64,000 nt of DNA. Source: Rhizobium sp. BT03. Lineage in GTDB: Bacteria; Pseudomonadota; Alphaproteobacteria; Rhizobiales; Rhizobiaceae. How positions within the stretch are numbered: position 1 is the stretch's first letter; the number at the start of each line of letters is the position of its first letter. The stretch spans positions 4,190,001 to 4,254,000 of the forward strand of contig NZ_CP125640.1 of the NCBI RefSeq assembly GCF_030053155.1, in the 5' to 3' direction. This document shows positions 43,755 through 51,834 of the stretch, one piece after another. Made by a program: the position numbers and the translations under genes. Below the pieces are notes generated by a model. It did no database searches, was not told where the DNA came from, and worked only from the letters and a program-made list of their open reading frames with translations.

Positions 43755-44669
43755 ATGTTTTCAGTGTCTCCGTTTCATGGCCTTTCGGCTTTTCCGCCAA
43801 CCCCCGTCGACATGGATGGCCGGGTGAACACCGAGGCCCTTTGCCGCCTTCTCGAGCCTTTGCGTGATGCGGGCGTCGCCTCTATCGGTCTTCTCGGCAG
43901 CACCGGGATCTATGCCTACCTCACGCGCGAGGAACGGTTGCGGGCCGTCAGGGCGGCGGTCGAATGCGTTAAAGGGCGTATTCCCATCGTCGTCGGTGTT
44001 GGCGCTCTCCGGACAGATCACGCCTGTGACCTTGCGAGGGATGCCGAAATGGCCGGCGCGGATGCGCTTCTGCTGGCGCCGGTCGCCTACACGCCTTTGA
44101 CCCAGGAGGAAGCCTTCCAGCATTTCCTGGCGGTCGCGAAGGCGGCGGCGCTGCCGCTCTGCATCTATAACAATCCCGGCACGACTCACTTCACCTTCAG
44201 CCGCGAGCTTCTGCAGCGCCTCTCCGATATCGAGACGATCAAGGCGGTGAAGATGCCTCTGCCGGCCGACGGCGATGTGCGAGGGGAACTCGCGGCATTG
44301 CGTGGAAAGACCGATCTCGCGATCGGCTATAGCGGCGACTGGGGCGCGGCCGAAGCGCTGCTCTCAGGCGCCGATGCCTGGTACAGCGTCGTCGGCGGCT
44401 TGCTGCCGCGCACGGCCCTTGCCTTGACCAAGGCGGCGACGGCAGGCGACGGCGATGAGACGCGCAGGCTCAATGGGCTGCTTGAGCCGCTTTGGACGAT
44501 GTTCAAGGAATTCGGAAGCATCCGTGTGGTCTATGCCCTCGCCGAGCATCTTTTGCTGGCCCAAGCAGAGCTGCCGCGGCCTCTCTTGCCACTTGGGCCG
44601 ACGGAGCGGCAGCGTGTGCTCGAGGTTGCCGAGCCGCTCACAGCTCTGGAGCGTCAATCCTTGTTGTAG
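43755..44669 (+). CDS. Dihydrodipicolinate synthase (DapA/NAL) family lyase
   Basis: A 304-residue TIM-barrel class I aldolase. The family motif GLLGSTGIYAYLTREERL matches the GTTGE region of DapA in shape; VGVGALRTDHACDLARDAEM follows; the active-site Tyr is in LCIYNNPGTTHF and the Schiff-base Lys in IKAVKMPLP. Pyruvate is the probable donor; the acceptor aldehyde is unknown, and the GSTGIY variant and the MP after the Lys argue against true DapA. In an operon with the LysE exporter. Its last 16 bases overlap the convergent HerA-like gene. Confidence 0.88.
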   Translation: MFSVSPFHGLSAFPPTPVDMDGRVNTEALCRLLEPLRDAGVASIGLLGSTGIYAYLTREERLRAVRAAVECVKGRIPIVVGVGALRTDHACDLARDAEMAGADALLLAPVAYTPLTQEEAFQHFLAVAKAAALPLCIYNNPGTTHFTFSRELLQRLSDIETIKAVKMPLPADGDVRGELAALRGKTDLAIGYSGDWGAAEALLSGADAWYSVVGGLLPRTALALTKAATAGDGDETRRLNGLLEPLWTMFKEFGSIRVVYALAEHLLLAQAELPRPLLPLGPTERQRVLEVAEPLTALERQSLL

Positions 44670-46678
44670 AGGCTGCTCAGCGGTTTTTTCAGGATGCTTT
44701 CGCGTAGCGACGTGCCGGGCTCGCGGCGGGTGACCGCGGGCTGATCCGTTGGCGGTGCCGGCCGGGGAAAGACCGGTTCTTCGCGGCGCATCTCGCGGCG
44801 GAGCGCGTCCAGCCGGGGGTCGATCGCCGGCGGCGCGGCGGGGTCGAGCCGCGGCGCCTGCGGCAGCAACTCGCGCCGGTAGGATTCGAGCGGGGCGGAT
44901 GACGGTACAGGCGAGGCATAGGGCTTATCGTCGATATCCTCGTCCTTCGCGTCAACCTCGTCGGGGGCTGCCGCTGATGCGGCATAGCTCTGCTGGAAAT
45001 TCGAAATGTCGGGTCCGACGGTCACCGCCCGCATGCGGGTGACGATCTTGCGCAGATCGACCGTATCCGGATCTTCCTCGCTGTGCTTGCTGTTGGCGCT
45101 GGCGGCCTTCGGCAGCAGGCTTTCGTCGACGCGGGAAAAGCGCATGCGCATCGGCACGCTGATCGCCTCGCCGAAGGCGATCGCCTCGCCATTGCCGATC
45201 GAGGAGATGAAGCTCGTCGTCGAGATCGACGAGTTCGGGATGGCCGAGCGGATGATTTCCTGGTCGCGGTCGTTGGCCAGGCGCATGGCAAACAGCGTCG
45301 AGCACTGCGACAGGATCGTCTGGTCGAGTTCACCCGGCCGCTGGGTGATGATGCCGAGCGAGACGCCGTATTTCCGGCCCTCCTTGGCGATGCGGGCGAT
45401 CGCCTGGCGCGTCGGCACGAAGCCGAGGCTGGGATCGGAGGGGATATAGCGGTGGGCTTCCTCGCAAACGACGAGCATATGGATGGCGCCTTCGCTCCAC
45501 AGCGCCACCTCGAAGGCCATGCGGCAGAGCACGGAGGCGACCGAATTGACCACTTCGGAGGGGATGCCGGCCAGCTGGAAGGTGCAGATCGGCCGGTTTT
45601 CGCCGGGAATGCGGAAAATCTGCGCGATGGTCTCGGTGATCGTGTCGCTGATCGTGTTGTTGGAGAACATGAAGTGATAGCGCGGATCGTTGATCGCGGC
45701 GATGAGGCGCATCTTCAGCGACCGCAGGAAAGGCTTTTCCGTGCGGCCTTCGAGGCGGCCGATGCGCTCGTCGATCAGCGCCAGCAGATCGGCCATGCGG
45801 TAGGGAACTGGTGTGTCCGCAGTGATCGAGCTCTTTTCCGTGGTGCGGCGCACCAGCGAGTTGTCGCTGCCGCGGAAGGCGCGCTTGGCCTCGGGCAGGA
45901 TATCGCGCAGCATGTCGAGTTCTTCCGGCACCGGCGGGCGGCCGCGAAAGACGACTTCGGCGAATTCCTCCAGCCGCATCAGCCAGAAGGGCAGGTCGAG
46001 CGTGTCGGTATCGATGGTGACGGCGTGCTTGGGAAAGGCGGCGGCGAATTCGTTGTGCGGATCGAGGATCAGCACGCGCAGCTTCGGGTTCGCCGCGATC
46101 GCCTTGTGCAACAGCAGCGACACGGCCGTCGATTTGCCGACGCCGGTGGAGCCGACGACGGCGAAATGCTTGGAGAGCATCGAGGGGATGTGGATCGCCG
46201 CATCGATGCTTTCGTCCTGCGTGAGTTTGCCGATGACGGCGGTCGTGCCTTCTCCGGCATCGTAGATGCGCATCAGGTCGGCGGCGCGGATGCGATGGGC
46301 GATGGCGCCGAGATAGGGATAACGCGAAATGCCGGTGGAGAATTCCTCGCGCCCGTCCTCGTCGACACGGACTTCGCCGAGGAGTTCGGTCTCGATCTTG
46401 AAATTATTGTCCTCGCCTTCGCCCCAGGCATGGCTGCCGGTGTTCATCTGATAGACGAGGGCAACGACGCGGTTGCGGCCGACGCTGATCGAAATCAGCC
46501 GGCCGACGGACCAGAGTTCGGTAAGATCGGTGCCGCCTTCTTCGGCGACGGCGGCAATCGTCGCCCGGGATCCGCTGCACGCAACGACGCGGCCGAGAAA
46601 GCGATTTCCCGGCGCATGGCCGTCGCGGCGATCGTGCTCGCCTGCCTTGCCAGACACGCGCAAGTCGTTGTTGAGCAA
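44654..46678 (-). CDS. HerA-like ATPase (DUF87)
   Basis: A 674-residue ATPase. The N-terminal HAS-barrel (GNRFLGRVVACSGSRATIAA, LISISVGRNRVVALVYQ) is followed by the FtsK/HerA core with Walker A AVVGSTGVGKSTAVSLLL (residues 176-183) and Walker B region HMLVVCEEAHRYIPSD; GIITQRPGELDQTILSQC carries the sensor. HerA works with NurA in archaeal end resection; bacterial copies are less understood. No NurA-like nuclease is adjacent. A Pro-rich disordered C-terminus of about 120 residues is unusual. The start is a TTG at 46678 with GGGAG eight bases upstream. Confidence 0.87.
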   Translation of the reverse strand: MLNNDLRVSGKAGEHDRRDGHAPGNRFLGRVVACSGSRATIAAVAEEGGTDLTELWSVGRLISISVGRNRVVALVYQMNTGSHAWGEGEDNNFKIETELLGEVRVDEDGREEFSTGISRYPYLGAIAHRIRAADLMRIYDAGEGTTAVIGKLTQDESIDAAIHIPSMLSKHFAVVGSTGVGKSTAVSLLLHKAIAANPKLRVLILDPHNEFAAAFPKHAVTIDTDTLDLPFWLMRLEEFAEVVFRGRPPVPEELDMLRDILPEAKRAFRGSDNSLVRRTTEKSSITADTPVPYRMADLLALIDERIGRLEGRTEKPFLRSLKMRLIAAINDPRYHFMFSNNTISDTITETIAQIFRIPGENRPICTFQLAGIPSEVVNSVASVLCRMAFEVALWSEGAIHMLVVCEEAHRYIPSDPSLGFVPTRQAIARIAKEGRKYGVSLGIITQRPGELDQTILSQCSTLFAMRLANDRDQEIIRSAIPNSSISTTSFISSIGNGEAIAFGEAISVPMRMRFSRVDESLLPKAASANSKHSEEDPDTVDLRKIVTRMRAVTVGPDISNFQQSYAASAAAPDEVDAKDEDIDDKPYASPVPSSAPLESYRRELLPQAPRLDPAAPPAIDPRLDALRREMRREEPVFPRPAPPTDQPAVTRREPGTSLRESILKKPLSSLYNKD

Positions 46679-46791
46679 AGGGCTACTCCCTGCAATGGGG
46701 CATAATAATAAAGTCCATCCTTTAACAAATCCTTCAAACCATGGTTTTTAGAGGGTAAAGGGGCGCGGATGGATTTTTATTGCGGCATGCG

Positions 46792-46820
46792 TTGACGCTG
46801 CGAAATTTTCTGTCTATCAC
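46792..46820 (+). promoter_or_regulatory. ilvB promoter
   Basis: TTGACG at 46792-46797, a 17-base spacer, and TATCAC at 46815-46820. The predicted start of transcription is near 46827, one or two bases before the leader-peptide ATG. Confidence 0.7.
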
Positions 46821-46828
46821 TGCCGACC

Positions 46829-46885
46829 ATGAAAATCGCAACGGCTCTTATCGTGGTGGGAAAGCGCATGGGCAGGATGGTGTAA
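46829..46885 (+). CDS. ilvL: ilvB leader peptide
   Basis: An 18-codon open frame, MKIATALIVVGKRMGRMV, with the branched-chain residues I, L, I, V, V clustered at codons 3-10 and V at the end. It lies directly in front of nested hairpins and a terminator upstream of ilvB, the arrangement of ribosome-mediated attenuation. Translation stalling at the Ile/Leu/Val codons under starvation would prevent terminator formation. There is almost no sequence between the predicted transcript start and the ATG, so it may be translated as a leaderless message. Confidence 0.82.
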   Translation: MKIATALIVVGKRMGRMV

Positions 46886-46942
46886 CCATCCGGCGGTAGC
46901 CACCCATGCGCTAGATGACAGGCTCCTCAGGGGCCTTTTTTT
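46864..46942 (+). promoter_or_regulatory. ilvB attenuator (nested hairpins and terminator)
   Basis: Hairpin 1 pairs GCGCATGGG (46864-46872) with CCCATGCGC (46903-46911) and nests GGATGG/CCATCC (46875-46880 with 46886-46891), overlapping the end of the leader peptide. The terminator AGGCTCC-TCA-GGGGCCT followed by seven T occupies 46920-46942. Which hairpin is the antiterminator cannot be settled by eye. Confidence 0.82.
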
Positions 46943-47002
46943 ATGCCCGAAATTCGGGCTTCCGGCCACAAACGCAAATCCCAGCATAAACGGAACAGAC
47001 AG

Positions 47003-48793
47003 ATGAGCACGGACAATCAGGCGGCAGGCAATCGGATGACGGGAGCGGAGATCGTTCTCAAGGCGCTGAAGGACAACGGCGTCGAACATATCTTCGGCTA
47101 TCCCGGCGGCGCGGTCCTGCCGATCTATGACGAGATCTTCCAGCAGGAAGAGGTCAAGCACATCCTCGTCCGTCACGAGCAGGGGGCAGGCCATGCGGCC
47201 GAAGGCTACGCTCGCTCCACCGGCAAAGTCGGCGTCATGCTGGTCACCTCGGGTCCGGGCGCCACCAATGCGGTCACGCCGCTGCAGGACGCGCTGATGG
47301 ATTCGGTCCCGCTCGTCTGCCTGACCGGCCAGGTTCCGACCCCGCTGATCGGCTCCGACGCCTTCCAGGAATGCGATACGGTCGGCATCACCCGGCCCTG
47401 CACCAAGCACAACTGGCTGGTCAAGGACGTCAACCAGCTCGCCGCCGTCATTCACGAGGCCTTCCGCATCGCCCAGTCCGGCCGTCCGGGCCCAGTCGTC
47501 GTCGATATTCCGAAAGACGTGCAGTTTGCGACAGGCACCTATACGCCGCCCGCCGATTACACGATCCAGAAGAGCTATCAGCCGAAGATCCAGGGCGACC
47601 TCAACCAGATCCATGCAGCGATCGAGCTGATGGCGACTGCGCGCCGTCCGATCATCTATTCCGGCGGCGGCGTCATCAATTCCGGCCCCGAGGCCTCCAA
47701 GCTGCTGCGCGAGCTGGTCGAACTCACCGGCTTCCCGATCACCTCGACGCTGATGGGGCTCGGCGCCTATCCGGCTTCGGGCAAGAACTGGCTGAAGATG
47801 CTCGGCATGCACGGTTCCTACGAAGCCAACATGGCGATGCATGACTGCGACGTCATGGTCTGCATCGGCGCCCGCTTCGACGACCGCATCACCGGCCGCC
47901 TCAATGCCTTTTCGCCGAATTCGAAGAAGATCCATATCGATATCGATCCCTCTTCGATCAACAAGAACGTCCGTGTCGATATCGGCATCCGCGGCGATGT
48001 CGGCCATGTCCTCGAAGATATGGTCCGCCTGTGGCGGGCGTTGCCGAAGAAGCCGGAGAAGAACCGTCTCGAAGAATGGTGGACCGATATCGCCCGCTGG
48101 CGTGCGCGCAACTCCTTTGCCTATACGAGGAGCAATGAGGTCATCATGCCGCAATATGCGCTGGAGCGGCTCTATGCGCATACCAAGGACCGCGATACCT
48201 ACATCACCACCGAAGTCGGCCAGCATCAGATGTGGGCGGCGCAGTTCTTCGGCTTCGAACAGCCGAACCGCTGGATGACCTCAGGCGGCCTCGGCACGAT
48301 GGGCTACGGCCTGCCGGCGGCCCTCGGCGTCCAGATCGCCCATCCCGACAGCCTCGTCATCGACATTGCCGGCGACGCCTCGATCCAGATGTGCATTCAG
48401 GAAATGTCGGCGGCGATCCAGCACGATGCGCCGATCAAGATATTCATCATGAACAACCAGTATATGGGCATGGTGCGCCAGTGGCAGCAATTGCTGCACG
48501 GCAACCGCCTGTCGAACTCCTATACCGAGGCGATGCCCGATTTCGTCAAGCTGGCGGAAGCCTATGGCGCCGTCGGCCTGCGCTGCGAAAAGCCCGATGA
48601 ACTCGACGATGCTATTGTTGAGATGATCGAGGTCAGGAAGCCGGTGATCTTCGATTGCCGGGTCGCCAATCTCGCCAACTGCTTCCCGATGATCCCCTCA
48701 GGCAAGGCGCATAACGAAATGCTGCTGCCTGATGAAGCCACCGACGAAGCGGTCGCCAATGCGATCGACGCCAAGGGCCGCGCGCTCGTCTGA
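47003..48793 (+). CDS. ilvB: Acetolactate synthase large (catalytic) subunit
   Basis: A 596-residue thiamine-diphosphate enzyme, first step of valine, leucine and isoleucine synthesis. The catalytic Glu59 is in ILVRHEQGAGHAAEGYARST; FAD and substrate regions are TSGPGATNAVTPLQDALMDS and GLGAYPASGKNWLKMLGMHG; the ThDP-metal motif is IDIAGDASIQMCIQEMSA with IKIFIMNNQYMGMV. The ATG at 47003 is chosen; an upstream ATG at 46943 falls inside the attenuator. Controlled by the leader at 46829. ilvH follows after 83 bases. Confidence 0.97.
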   Translation: MSTDNQAAGNRMTGAEIVLKALKDNGVEHIFGYPGGAVLPIYDEIFQQEEVKHILVRHEQGAGHAAEGYARSTGKVGVMLVTSGPGATNAVTPLQDALMDSVPLVCLTGQVPTPLIGSDAFQECDTVGITRPCTKHNWLVKDVNQLAAVIHEAFRIAQSGRPGPVVVDIPKDVQFATGTYTPPADYTIQKSYQPKIQGDLNQIHAAIELMATARRPIIYSGGGVINSGPEASKLLRELVELTGFPITSTLMGLGAYPASGKNWLKMLGMHGSYEANMAMHDCDVMVCIGARFDDRITGRLNAFSPNSKKIHIDIDPSSINKNVRVDIGIRGDVGHVLEDMVRLWRALPKKPEKNRLEEWWTDIARWRARNSFAYTRSNEVIMPQYALERLYAHTKDRDTYITTEVGQHQMWAAQFFGFEQPNRWMTSGGLGTMGYGLPAALGVQIAHPDSLVIDIAGDASIQMCIQEMSAAIQHDAPIKIFIMNNQYMGMVRQWQQLLHGNRLSNSYTEAMPDFVKLAEAYGAVGLRCEKPDELDDAIVEMIEVRKPVIFDCRVANLANCFPMIPSGKAHNEMLLPDEATDEAVANAIDAKGRALV

Positions 48794-48806
48794 CATTTTT
48801 AATTTG

Positions 48807-48852
48807 CGCATAATCCTTTCCGAAAATCGTTTTCGATTTTCGGGGTTATGCG
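48807..48852. repeat. Long hairpin between ilvB and ilvH
   Basis: CGCATAATCC...CCGAAAATCG-TTTT-CGATTTTCGG...GGTTATGCG: an inner perfect 10-bp stem (48820-48829 with 48834-48843) and an outer nearly perfect arm, separated by TTT. It starts 14 bases after the ilvB stop and ends 24 bases before the ilvH ATG. It could modulate mRNA stability and the ratio of large to small subunit, or be a dispersed rhizobial palindrome. Confidence 0.7.
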
Positions 48853-48876
48853 ACAGGGAAGAGGAAACTCAAGACC

Positions 48877-49449
48877 ATGAACGCACACCTACAGCCCACG
48901 GGCTCCGCCTACTTCATCTCACCGGAAACGGCGGCGATCGAAAGCCACACGCTTTCCATTCTCGTCGACAACGAACCGGGTGTTCTTGCTCGGGTCATCG
49001 GCCTGTTTTCCGGCCGCGGCTACAATATCGAGAGCCTCACCGTCTCCGAGACCGAGCATCAGGCGCATCTTTCCCGCATCACCATCGTCACGCGCGGCAC
49101 ACCGCACGTGCTGGAGCAGATCAAGGCGCAGCTCGAGCGCATCGTGCCGGTGCACCGCGTCGTCGATCTGACGGTGCGCGCCCGCGAACTCGGCCAGGAG
49201 CGGCCGATCGAGCGCGAGGTGGCGCTGGTCAAGGTGGTCGGCGAGGGCGAGATGCGCGCCGAGACGCTGCGCCTTGCCGATGCTTTCCATGCCAAGGTAG
49301 TGGATGCGACGATCGATCACTTCATTCTGGAGATCACCGGCAAGTCCTCGAAGATCGACCAGTTCGTGGCGATCATGAAACCGCTCGGCCTCATCGAGGT
49401 CTGCCGCACCGGCATTGCTGCGATGAACCGCGGCGCGCAGGGGATGTGA
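48877..49449 (+). CDS. ilvH: Acetolactate synthase small (regulatory) subunit
   Basis: A 190-residue regulatory subunit that confers valine feedback inhibition and raises catalytic rate. The N-terminal ACT domain is HTLSILVDNEPGVLARVIGL then FSGRGYNIESLTVSETEHQA; the C-terminal domain starts near residue 105 (EREVALVKVVGEGEMRAETL) and ends IGLI-type VCRTGIAAMNRGAQ. AGAGGAAAC precedes the ATG. Second gene of the ilvBH operon. Confidence 0.97.
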   Translation: MNAHLQPTGSAYFISPETAAIESHTLSILVDNEPGVLARVIGLFSGRGYNIESLTVSETEHQAHLSRITIVTRGTPHVLEQIKAQLERIVPVHRVVDLTVRARELGQERPIEREVALVKVVGEGEMRAETLRLADAFHAKVVDATIDHFILEITGKSSKIDQFVAIMKPLGLIEVCRTGIAAMNRGAQGM

Positions 49450-49518
49450 GGCTGCTATAAGCTTGGCCCTTCGAGGTTATCCTCGGCTGGCAAGGGACGG
49501 AGACGGCGTGGCAAATCT

Positions 49519-49712
49519 CTTCTCCCCTCGAGGAGAAGGTGCCGGCAGGCGGATGAGGGGCCACACGGAATATCCCTTCCGTGATAGTTCGTTCCCCGCA
49601 TCGCAACGTTGCGCCCCAATGTGGTCTACGCTTGTATGAGGATCATTTGAAAGGCTGGCGTCACCGGCCCCCTCATCCGCCCTTCGGGCACCTTCTCCCC
49701 GCTGGGGAGAAG
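49519..49712. repeat. Pair of inverted palindromic repeat units
   Basis: Unit 1 at 49519-49560 (CTTCTCCCCTCGAGGAGAAG then GTGCCGGCAGGCGGATGAGG) faces an inverted copy at 49669-49712 (CCCCTCATCCGCCCTTCGGG then CACCTTCTCCCCGCTGGGG). Each unit contains its own internal hairpin. The pair fills most of the 324-base gap between ilvH and the convergent aldo/keto reductase. A related pair is found at 53238-53430, so this is a dispersed repeat family. Confidence 0.82.
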
Positions 49713-49773
49713 GGGGAATCGATAGGTCGCGGCGTATAGCTGATAGACGTGGAGCAGTTCGAGCCGCTGGATA

Positions 49774-50634
49774 TCACAGCATCTCCAGCGGCTTTTTCCT
49801 TGCCGGCGGTGGGAAGGCGGCGTCCAATGCCTGCCAGTCGTCATCGGTGATCTCAAGCGAGACGCAGTCGCGATTCTCAGCCGCGCGTGCGGCATTCGAT
49901 GTCTTCGGGATGACGATGACGCTGTCGCGTTCCAGGAGGAAGGCCAGCGCCAGCTGCGCGGGCGTTGCCTGATAGGCCTTGGCGATGCGGATCAGTTCGG
50001 GATGGTGGAGGATATGTCCCTGCTCGATCGGCGAATAGGCCATGACGGGAATGCCGCGGTTCTGGCACCAGGGCAGGAGATCATATTCGATGCCGCGGCG
50101 GGAGAGATTGTAGAGCACCTGGTTGGCCGCGACATTGGCGCCGTCGGGAACCCTGAGCAGTTCCTCCATGTCGTCGGTATCGAAATTGGAGACGCCCCAG
50201 GCGGCGATCTTGCCTGACGCTTTCAGCATTTCGAAGGCGGCGACGGTCTCGGCCAGTGGATAGTTGCCGCGCCAGTGCAGGAGATAGAGATCGATGCGGT
50301 CGGTGCCGAGCCGTTCCAGGCTGCGCTCGCAGGCTTCGACCGTGCCTTTCAGGCTGGCGTTCCAGGGATAGACCTTGCTTACGAGGAAGACCTCTTCGCG
50401 CCGTCCCCTGATCGCCTGGCCGACGATCTCCTCGGCGCCGCCGTCGCCATACATTTCGGCGGTGTCGATCAGCGTCATGCCGAGATCGATGCCCGCCTTG
50501 AGGCTTTCGATCTCCATCCTGGCATGGCCGGCATCCTCGCCCATGGCCCAGGTTCCCTGGCCGAGCGCCGGCACTTTCGTGCCGCTCGGGAATTTGACAG
50601 AGGGGATAGGGTCGTCCTGCATGATTTTTTCCAT
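49774..50634 (-). CDS. Aldo/keto reductase
   Basis: A 286-residue NADPH-dependent oxidoreductase with an AKR TIM barrel: Asp/Tyr in [20 protein letters not shown], Lys in [14 protein letters not shown] and His in [15 protein letters not shown]. The phosphate-binding end is [20 protein letters not shown]. It resembles the YeaE/MsrA-like small AKR group rather than the longer protein at 25702. The ATG at 50634 or the one at 50622 (GGAA upstream) could be used. Convergent with ilvH across the repeat region. Substrate unknown. Confidence 0.9.
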   Translation of the reverse strand: MEKIMQDDPIPSVKFPSGTKVPALGQGTWAMGEDAGHARMEIESLKAGIDLGMTLIDTAEMYGDGGAEEIVGQAIRGRREEVFLVSKVYPWNASLKGTVEACERSLERLGTDRIDLYLLHWRGNYPLAETVAAFEMLKASGKIAAWGVSNFDTDDMEELLRVPDGANVAANQVLYNLSRRGIEYDLLPWCQNRGIPVMAYSPIEQGHILHHPELIRIAKAYQATPAQLALAFLLERDSVIVIPKTSNAARAAENRDCVSLEITDDDWQALDAAFPPPARKKPLEML

Positions 50635-50772
50635 TTTTCAGGAGATTGCGCAGCGCTTCTATCTTTCAACCAATCCTGTCACCATGACAATGATGTAATG
50701 GCATCGTCCGTTTAGGACAGCTATGCTGACCTAAATAGAGTGCGCCGAAAGAGCCGCGCTTCGGGAGGTCGC

Positions 50773-51366
50773 ATGCCGCTGGATACGTTTTTCGCCCTTG
50801 TTCTCTTTGCCTTCACGACGTCGACCACGCCGGGGCCGAACAATATGATGCTCTTCGCCTCGGGCGTGAATTTCGGCTTCCGCAGGACGATCCCGCATAT
50901 GTTCGGCATCGGCGCCGGCTTCTTCTCGCTGCTGATCGGCGTCGGCCTCGGGCTCGGGGCGCTGCTGCACACGTTGCCGCTGGTCTATACGGTGCTGAAG
51001 TTCGCCGGTGGCGCCTATCTCGTCTGGATCGCCTGGAAGATCGCCTCCTCGCGTTCGCTGAGCGAAGGCAAGAGCAGTACGGCGCCGATGTCCTTCGTCT
51101 CGGCGGCGGCCTTCCAGTGGGTCAATCCGAAAGCCTGGGTGATGGCGGTCACGGCGATGGCGACCTATACCAATCCCGAACTCTACCTTGCCAGCGTGCT
51201 CATCGTCGGCCTGGCTTTCGCGGTGGTCAACGTGCCGAGCGTTTCCACATGGGCGGGCTTCGGCTCGGCGCTCAGGGAATGGCTTTCCGATCCGGTGCGG
51301 CTGAAATGGTTCAACATCAGCATGGCGGTGCTTCTGGTGGCGAGCCTTTGGCCGATGCTAAAATAA
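50773..51366 (+). CDS. LysE/RhtB family exporter
   Basis: A 197-residue six-helix exporter: FAFTTSTTPGPNNMMLFASG is the family signature, then FGFRRTIPHMFGIGAGFFSL and VLKFAGGAYLVWIAWKIASS; FQWVNPKAWVMAVTAMATYT marks the second half. ATG at 50773 with GGGAGG upstream. It resembles the RhtB/cysteine-exporter side of the family more than the protein at 43094. The last 9 bases overlap the convergent DUF2269 gene. Confidence 0.88.
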   Translation: MPLDTFFALVLFAFTTSTTPGPNNMMLFASGVNFGFRRTIPHMFGIGAGFFSLLIGVGLGLGALLHTLPLVYTVLKFAGGAYLVWIAWKIASSRSLSEGKSSTAPMSFVSAAAFQWVNPKAWVMAVTAMATYTNPELYLASVLIVGLAFAVVNVPSVSTWAGFGSALREWLSDPVRLKWFNISMAVLLVASLWPMLK

Positions 51367-51834
51367 GGCGATCGACGGTTTCGTCAGCATCAGCCAGAAA
51401 ATGCCGATGACGGAGAAGAAGGCCGGAAAGCCGAAAGCGAACCAGATGCGGTAGAGGCTGAAATAGGCGGGCGGCAGGGCGCTTGCCGAGGCTGCCGCAG
51501 TACGGGCGAGATCGCGCAGGCGGATCTGGATCCAGACGACCGGCAGCCAGAACAGGCCGGTGACGACGTAAAGCAGCAGCGACAGCGCGATCCAGCCCTC
51601 CGACAGGTCCCAGCCGATCGAGCGGGCAAGGAGATAGCCTGTCATAGGCTGAAAAATGGCGGCGGTGGCCGTGAAGATCGTATCGGCGATGACCACGGTT
51701 CCGGCGACATGGGCGATCAGGACGGGATCGCGCGTGCGATGCGCCATCACCATGAAGAAGGCGATGCCGGCGCCGGTGCCGAAGAGCACGGTCGCGCCGA
51801 TGACATGGGCAAGCAGCAGCCATTCCTCGAGCAT
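51358..51834 (-). CDS. DUF2269 family membrane protein
   Basis: A 158-residue membrane protein with four helices: MLEEWLLLAHVIGATVLFGT, then VAGTVVIADTIFTATAAIFQ, EGWIALSLLLYVVTGLFWLP and WFAFGFPAFFSVIGIFWLML. This is the DUF2269 (predicted integral membrane) family; function unknown. Its start codon overlaps the stop of the NAD-binding/DoxX-like gene, indicating one transcript and likely a common job. Confidence 0.85.
   Translation of the reverse strand: MLEEWLLLAHVIGATVLFGTGAGIAFFMVMAHRTRDPVLIAHVAGTVVIADTIFTATAAIFQPMTGYLLARSIGWDLSEGWIALSLLLYVVTGLFWLPVVWIQIRLRDLARTAAASASALPPAYFSLYRIWFAFGFPAFFSVIGIFWLMLTKPSIALF

Noticed and set aside
46943..47002. Upstream ATG extending ilvB by 20 residues
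   Set aside because: This ATG is formed at the end of the attenuator terminator; the extension has no family similarity and the ATG at 47003 gives the normal N-terminus.
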